Part shown: in pieces, positions 6,372 through 10,000 of the stretch
How positions within the stretch are numbered: the first letter of the stretch is position 1
Layout: each line of letters begins with the position of its first letter
Assembly: GCF_020217005.1 (NCBI RefSeq)
Contig: NZ_JAIWOI010000035.1
Location: 1 to 10,000, forward strand
Direction of reading: 5' to 3'
Source: Rheinheimera sp.
GTDB taxonomy: Bacteria; Pseudomonadota; Gammaproteobacteria; Enterobacterales; Alteromonadaceae
Length of the DNA: 10,000 bases
Notes under the pieces: generated by a model
Told to the model about the DNA's origin: nothing
Seen by the model: the letters and a program-made list of their open reading frames with translations, nothing else
The model's database searches: none
Made by a program: the position numbers and the translations under genes

Positions 6372-6389
6372 TGTGCATATTTCTTTACA
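6372..6389 (+). promoter_or_regulatory. TyrR box upstream of tyrR (probable autoregulation)
   Basis: TGTGCA-TATTTC-TTTACA matches the TyrR consensus at 10 of 12 positions, with a perfect right half. It is directly followed by AATAAT (6390-6395), 5 of 6 to a -10 element, so bound TyrR would cover the -35/spacer region and repress. E. coli tyrR is autorepressed in a comparable way. No good -35 hexamer is visible at 16-18 bp, so the promoter itself is uncertain. Confidence 0.6.
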
Positions 6390-6462
6390 AATAATACTGG
6401 TCTGCCCGAGCCTCTTTACCGTATCATTAACCTCAGGCAAAAGCATAAGGTGGTTTTGTATC

Positions 6463-8025
6463 ATGAGGTTAGAAATTCATTGCCAGGACCGACTGGGTAT
6501 TACTCAGGAAGTGTTAAATATCCTGGTCAGCTATCAGCTGGATTTGCGTGGTATTGAAGTGGATCCGACTTTGGGTCGGATTTTTGTGTCCTTTCCTACC
6601 GTCGAATTTGAAAAATTTCAGGAACTGATGGCAAAAATTCGACGCATTCCTGGTGTGGACGATGTCAAAACCACAGCTTTTATGCCTTCTGAGCGGGAGC
6701 ACAACGAGCTAACAACTTTATTACGCACTTTGCCAGATGGCATTATCGCTGTCGACACCCGCGCCAATGTCACCGTTATTAACGAGGCTGCCCTGGAAGC
6801 TTTGTCAATGGAGCGCAGTGCTATAGAAGGTCAGTCGCTAACCGCTATGGTCAAGGGCTTTAATTTAAGCCGTTGGCTGGAAAGTGACGATGTGCTGGCA
6901 CAAACCCGCAGAGTAGAAATTCAGAACAAAAGGTTTATCGCCGACTTATTGCCTGTGTTGGTACCGGATGATTCAGGCAAAGACATTCTGGCTGGTGCTG
7001 TATTGAACCTGAAATCTGAAAGCCGCTTAGGTGAGCAGATGGTGGTGTTTAAAAAAGGCGATCAGGAGAGTTTTAACAACTTACATGCCCACAGCAATCT
7101 AATGCGTAAGGTCGTGCGTGAAGCCAAGAAAATGGCTCAGCTGGACGCGCCTATTCTGATTATGGGCGAAACAGGTACAGGCAAAGAAGTCCTGGCAAGA
7201 GCCTGTCATGCCGCTAGCAGCAGAACGGGCAAACCTTTTTTAGCGGTAAATGTGGCCGCTATGCCGGATTTAGTGGCTGAGTCAGAGCTTTTTGGTCATG
7301 GTCCGAACGCTTTTCCTGGTGCAAGCGAAGCGAAAAAAGGCATTTTTGAACAGGCCAACAAAGGCACAGTGTTCCTTGACGAAGTAGGAGAAATGTCGCG
7401 AGAGCTGCAGACCAAACTTATTCGTTTTTTACAGGATGGCAGTTTCCGCCGGGTTGGTGATGAAAACGAAGTGAAAGTGGATGTGCGGGTGATTTGCACC
7501 ACACAAAAAGACTTGCCCGCCATGGTGCAGGAAGGCAAATTCCGCGAAGATTTATTTTATCGCCTGAATGTACTGACGTTAAGCTTACCGCCACTGCGTG
7601 AGCGTAAACAGGACGTCGTGCCTTTGGCTGAGTTTTTTATCGCCCGTTTTGCTGCGCGCTTAGGTCGTAAAGCGCCTAAGCTGACAGACTCTTGTGCTAA
7701 TTTTTTACAGCAATATCCATGGCCTGGTAATGTGCGCCAGTTAGAAAATGCCTTGTACCGCGCTGTGACTTTACTTGAAGGGTATGAGCTGGATAAAGAG
7801 CATATGCAGCTACCCAGTTACACCAGCGACTTTGGTTATCTGGAGAAAGACTTTGACGGCACTTTGGACGAAGCGGTGCGCAATTTTGAGGCGGATCTGC
7901 TCAGAAAGCTTTATCCGGCTTATCCAAGTTCACGCCAGTTAGCAAAAAAACTCGGGTTAAGCCACACCGCAGTCGCCAACAAACTGCGCGAATATGGCAT
8001 TAACCGCAAGAGCGTAAAAATTTAG
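6463..8025 (+). CDS. tyrR: TyrR/PhhR-type aromatic amino acid regulator
   Basis: TyrR senses aromatic amino acids and binds TyrR boxes to activate or repress genes for their metabolism. The 520-residue product (E. coli 513) starts at ATG 6463 with AAGG at 6447-6450; 'MRLEIHCQDRLGITQEVL' closely matches the E. coli N-terminus. Upstream open frame lies in the repeat and is not counted. Domains: ACT at about 1-74, PAS at about 80-190, AAA+ sigma-54-interaction type at about 210-430, and a Fis-like helix-turn-helix at about 489-513 ('RQLAKKLGLSHTAVANKLRE'). Walker A is GETGTGKE (235-242), Walker B ends at D306-E307, and the R-E-D-L-F-Y-R block begins at R361. The GAFTGA loop is degenerate, NAFPGA at 282-287, so sigma-54 activation is unlikely. 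Its neighbours are its probable targets. Confidence 0.95.
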   Translation: MRLEIHCQDRLGITQEVLNILVSYQLDLRGIEVDPTLGRIFVSFPTVEFEKFQELMAKIRRIPGVDDVKTTAFMPSEREHNELTTLLRTLPDGIIAVDTRANVTVINEAALEALSMERSAIEGQSLTAMVKGFNLSRWLESDDVLAQTRRVEIQNKRFIADLLPVLVPDDSGKDILAGAVLNLKSESRLGEQMVVFKKGDQESFNNLHAHSNLMRKVVREAKKMAQLDAPILIMGETGTGKEVLARACHAASSRTGKPFLAVNVAAMPDLVAESELFGHGPNAFPGASEAKKGIFEQANKGTVFLDEVGEMSRELQTKLIRFLQDGSFRRVGDENEVKVDVRVICTTQKDLPAMVQEGKFREDLFYRLNVLTLSLPPLRERKQDVVPLAEFFIARFAARLGRKAPKLTDSCANFLQQYPWPGNVRQLENALYRAVTLLEGYELDKEHMQLPSYTSDFGYLEKDFDGTLDEAVRNFEADLLRKLYPAYPSSRQLAKKLGLSHTAVANKLREYGINRKSVKI

Positions 8026-8033
8026 ATACGTCT

Positions 8034-8051
8034 TGTGTGATTTGCTCTACA
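8034..8051 (+). promoter_or_regulatory. Weak TyrR-box-like site after tyrR
   Basis: TGTGTG-ATTTGC-TCTACA has the TGT-N12-ACA frame and 8 of 12 consensus positions. It lies just after the tyrR stop and before its terminator, about 80 bp upstream of the better site at 8116. It may be chance or an auxiliary site for hppD. Confidence 0.25.
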
Positions 8052-8056
8052 AATTC

Positions 8057-8087
8057 AAGGCCCTAAAACTCGTTTTTGGGCCTTTTT
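8057..8087 (+). terminator. Intrinsic terminator of tyrR
   Basis: AAGGCCCTAAAA (8057-8068), loop CTCG, TTTTTGGGCCTT (8073-8084) form a 12-bp stem with one T-T mismatch, and the run of T extends to 8087. The A-run on the 5' side may make it work in both directions. It separates tyrR from hppD. Confidence 0.9.
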
Positions 8088-8115
8088 GCTCCTTATTTAA
8101 GCGAAACTGTATTTT

Positions 8116-8133
8116 TGTCAGCTATTCTGTACA
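8116..8133 (+). promoter_or_regulatory. TyrR-box-like site upstream of hppD
   Basis: TGTCAG-CTATTC-TGTACA matches the TyrR consensus at 9 of 12 positions and lies 108 bp before the hppD start, beyond the tyrR terminator. It is the only such site in the clean hppD upstream region. The rest of 8134-8241 is T-rich, and I found no convincing -35/-10 pair. Confidence 0.5.
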
Positions 8134-8241
8134 AAATCGGCTTTTTTCAGGTTTTTAGTCATCCTTGGGGCCTCTCTTCCTTTTTTATCCGGCAAGCGCA
8201 AGATAAGCATAAATTTGCCTTATTTTTGTCTGGAGACATTT

Positions 8242-9306
8242 ATGTTTGACCCTATCAACCCTTTGGGCACCGATGGTTTTGAATTTGTTGAATACACTGC
8301 GGCGACAGAGCAGGGCATTTCAGATCTGAAAAACCTGTTTAAATCTTTAGGTTTCACCGAAGTGGCAAAACACCGCTCAAAAGAAGCCTGGCTCTACAAA
8401 CAAGGCGATGTGAATTTTATTGTGAACGGTCAGCCTAATTCTCAGGCGGAGCAATTTGCTGCTGAACATGGCCCCAGTGTTTGCGCTATGGCCTTTCGGG
8501 TCAAAGACGCTGCTGAAGCTTTAAAACATGCTGTGGCAAACGGTGCTAAGCCTTACCAGAATCAGGTCGGCCCTATGGAGCTGAATATTCCTGCAGTCTA
8601 CGGTATCGGCAGCAGCCTGCTGTATTTTGTCGACCGTTATGGTCAGAATTCTGTTTATGATGTGGATTTTAAATTCCATGACAACTGGCAGGCTGAAATG
8701 GATAAAAACCAGGTCGGTTTAGAAGTCATCGATCACCTGACTCATAACGTGCGTCGCGGCAATATGGCGGTCTGGGCTGGTTTTTATGAGCGTATCGGTA
8801 ACTTCCGCGAAATCCGTTATTTTGATATCGAGGGCAAGCTGACTGGTCTGGTGTCTAAGGCGATGACAGCGCCGTGCGGCAAAATCCGTATTCCTATCAA
8901 TGAATCTTCAGACGATAAATCTCAGATTGAAGAGTTTATCCGTGAATACAAAGGCGAAGGCATTCAGCATATAGCGCTGACCACTGACAACATTTATGAA
9001 ACAGTCCGTACTTTGCGCCAACGCGGCATGGACTTTATGCCAACCCCTGATACTTATTACGAGCGTGTTAATGCCCGGGTAGAAGGCCATACGGAAGATC
9101 TGGAACAGTTAAAACAGCTGCGTATTCTGATCGATGGCGCGCCGATGAAAGACGGTATTTTGTTGCAGATATTTACTCAAACTGTGATTGGCCCTGTATT
9201 CTTTGAAATCATTCAGCGCAAAGGCAATGAAGGTTTTGGCGAAGGCAACTTCAAAGCCCTGTTTGAATCCATTGAAGAAGATCAAATCCGTCGTGGAGTG
9301 ATTTAA
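8242..9306 (+). CDS. hppD: 4-hydroxyphenylpyruvate dioxygenase
   Basis: HPPD is a cytoplasmic Fe(II) enzyme that converts 4-hydroxyphenylpyruvate to homogentisate in tyrosine degradation. The 354-residue product is the normal bacterial size (about 357) and has two vicinal-oxygen-chelate (glyoxalase-fold) halves. The iron ligands are visible: H165 in 'EVIDHLTHNV', H243 in 'GIQHIALTT' and E322 in 'PVFFEIIQRKG'. The C-terminal 'GFGEGNFKALFESIE' is the family signature that closes the active site. ATG 8242 is chosen because TGGAGA (8231-8236) precedes it and 'MFDPINPLGTDGFEFVEY' is the expected N-terminus; an in-frame ATG at 8215 adds nine non-conserved residues and lacks a ribosome-binding site. 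hmgA starts 2 nt after the stop, so the pair is an operon, probably under TyrR. Confidence 0.96.
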   Translation: MFDPINPLGTDGFEFVEYTAATEQGISDLKNLFKSLGFTEVAKHRSKEAWLYKQGDVNFIVNGQPNSQAEQFAAEHGPSVCAMAFRVKDAAEALKHAVANGAKPYQNQVGPMELNIPAVYGIGSSLLYFVDRYGQNSVYDVDFKFHDNWQAEMDKNQVGLEVIDHLTHNVRRGNMAVWAGFYERIGNFREIRYFDIEGKLTGLVSKAMTAPCGKIRIPINESSDDKSQIEEFIREYKGEGIQHIALTTDNIYETVRTLRQRGMDFMPTPDTYYERVNARVEGHTEDLEQLKQLRILIDGAPMKDGILLQIFTQTVIGPVFFEIIQRKGNEGFGEGNFKALFESIEEDQIRRGVI

Positions 9307-9308
9307 CT

Positions 9309-10000
9309 ATGCGTAAATGGGCGTCTTTTCCGCTAAAAGAAGGTGAAGTTTCCCGTCAGGCTCATGCCGATTTTCCGGACCGGGCCATTTATGAGCGTGA
9401 AGTGGGCCGCAGCGGCTTCTTTGGTCCTGCAACCCATTTCCATCACACTCATGCGCCAACGGGCTGGAGTGACTGGGAGGGGCCGTTAAAACCACGTTTG
9501 TATAACTTTAACAATATAGCCGGTAATCAAAACGTATCGCCATGGCAGGTACCAACCTTGCTGCACAATGCGCACTGTAAAATGCGTACCTGGCGTTTAA
9601 CAGAGTCCATGGATTATCTGGTGCGTAATGCCGATGGTGACGAGCTGTTATTTGTGCACGAAGGTACTGCAGAGCTTTATTGTGACTACGGTCATTTAAC
9701 CTTACGCGATGGTGATTATGTGGTGATCCCACGTTCCACTATGTGGCGTTTAGAGGTCACAGAGCCGCTGTTTTTGCTGATGATTGAAGCCACCAATGAC
9801 TCGTTCCAGTTGCCGGAAAAAGGTTTAGTCGGTAATCACGCGATTTTTGATGCGGCCATGATCGACACACCAAAAATAGATGAGGCGTTCAAAGCGCAGT
9901 ACAGCGAGCAGCAAAGCAGGGTGCTGGTAAAACGTCACGGTGAGGTGTCGCAAATCACCTATCCGTACAACCCACTGGATGCCATTGGCTGGCACGGTGA
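9309..10000 (+). CDS. hmgA: Homogentisate 1,2-dioxygenase, N-terminal part (runs off window)
   Basis: HmgA opens the ring of homogentisate to give maleylacetoacetate, the step after HppD. The frame is open from ATG 9309 to the window end, giving 230 residues of the probable total of about 380-430. The start has GGAG at 9295-9298 inside the hppD end and lies 2 nt after the hppD stop. Recognisable features are an N-terminal 'FFGPATHFHHTHAPTGW', a cupin-like 'ELLFVHEGTAELYCDYG' followed by 'YVVIPRSTMWRLE', and 'YNPLDAIGWHGD', which matches the conserved homogentisate dioxygenase block before the iron ligands. The iron-binding residues lie beyond the window. No odd features are seen. Downstream genes for maleylacetoacetate isomerase and fumarylacetoacetase would be expected but are not visible. 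Confidence 0.9.
   Translation, partial: MRKWASFPLKEGEVSRQAHADFPDRAIYEREVGRSGFFGPATHFHHTHAPTGWSDWEGPLKPRLYNFNNIAGNQNVSPWQVPTLLHNAHCKMRTWRLTESMDYLVRNADGDELLFVHEGTAELYCDYGHLTLRDGDYVVIPRSTMWRLEVTEPLFLLMIEATNDSFQLPEKGLVGNHAIFDAAMIDTPKIDEAFKAQYSEQQSRVLVKRHGEVSQITYPYNPLDAIGWHG

Noticed and set aside
6297..6557. Small + strand ORF starting in repeat copy B and overlapping the tyrR start
   Set aside because: It begins inside the structured repeat, overlaps tyrR out of frame, and resembles no known protein.
8134..8241. hppD core promoter
   Set aside because: The region is T-rich with isolated -10-like words (CATAAA, GATAAG), but no -35 partner at proper spacing could be supported.

Overview
This window reads as ordinary chromosomal DNA of a gammaproteobacterium. 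The best guess is the Alteromonadales or the Rheinheimera/Alishewanella group, judged from the gene content, the similarity of the proteins to Shewanella, Vibrio and Pseudomonas homologues recalled from memory, and a moderate GC content. The genus is an inference. All supported genes lie on the + strand. I see no phage, transposase, CRISPR, tRNA or rRNA gene.

Layout. (1) 1-3343: a phage-shock/envelope-stress operon. It holds the 3' end of pspA, then pspB, pspC, ycjX and ycjF, tightly packed with start/stop overlaps at pspB-pspC and ycjX-ycjF. (2) 3344-3610: an intergenic region with a weak terminator and the first copy of a structured repeat of about 123 bp. (3) 3611-4813: megL, a PLP-dependent methionine gamma-lyase. 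(4) 4814-5009: a control region with a near-consensus TyrR box, a perfect 15-bp inverted repeat and a candidate sigma-70 promoter. (5) 5010-6179: phhA-phhB, phenylalanine 4-hydroxylase and its pterin-recycling partner, closed by a clear terminator. (6) 6248-6371: a second copy of the structured repeat, abutting a TyrR box. (7) 6463-8025: tyrR, closed by a terminator. (8) 8088-8241: an intergenic region with another TyrR-box-like site. (9) 8242-10000: hppD followed after 2 nt by hmgA, which runs off the window.

The right half forms a pathway: phenylalanine to tyrosine (PhhA with PhhB), transamination by an enzyme outside the window, 4-hydroxyphenylpyruvate to homogentisate (HppD), and homogentisate to maleylacetoacetate (HmgA). 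TyrR lies between the two enzyme blocks. TGT-N12-ACA sites occur upstream of phhA, tyrR and hppD but not in front of megL, so the region looks like a local TyrR regulon with autoregulation.

No new multi-gene system is evident. The least explained signals are non-coding: the two-copy structured repeat, whose differences tend to keep base pairing; the 32-bp palindrome at 4845-4876; and the perfect hairpin across the pspA stop codon. The usable starts of megL, phhA, tyrR and hppD are all internal to longer open frames, and this changes the predicted N-termini.
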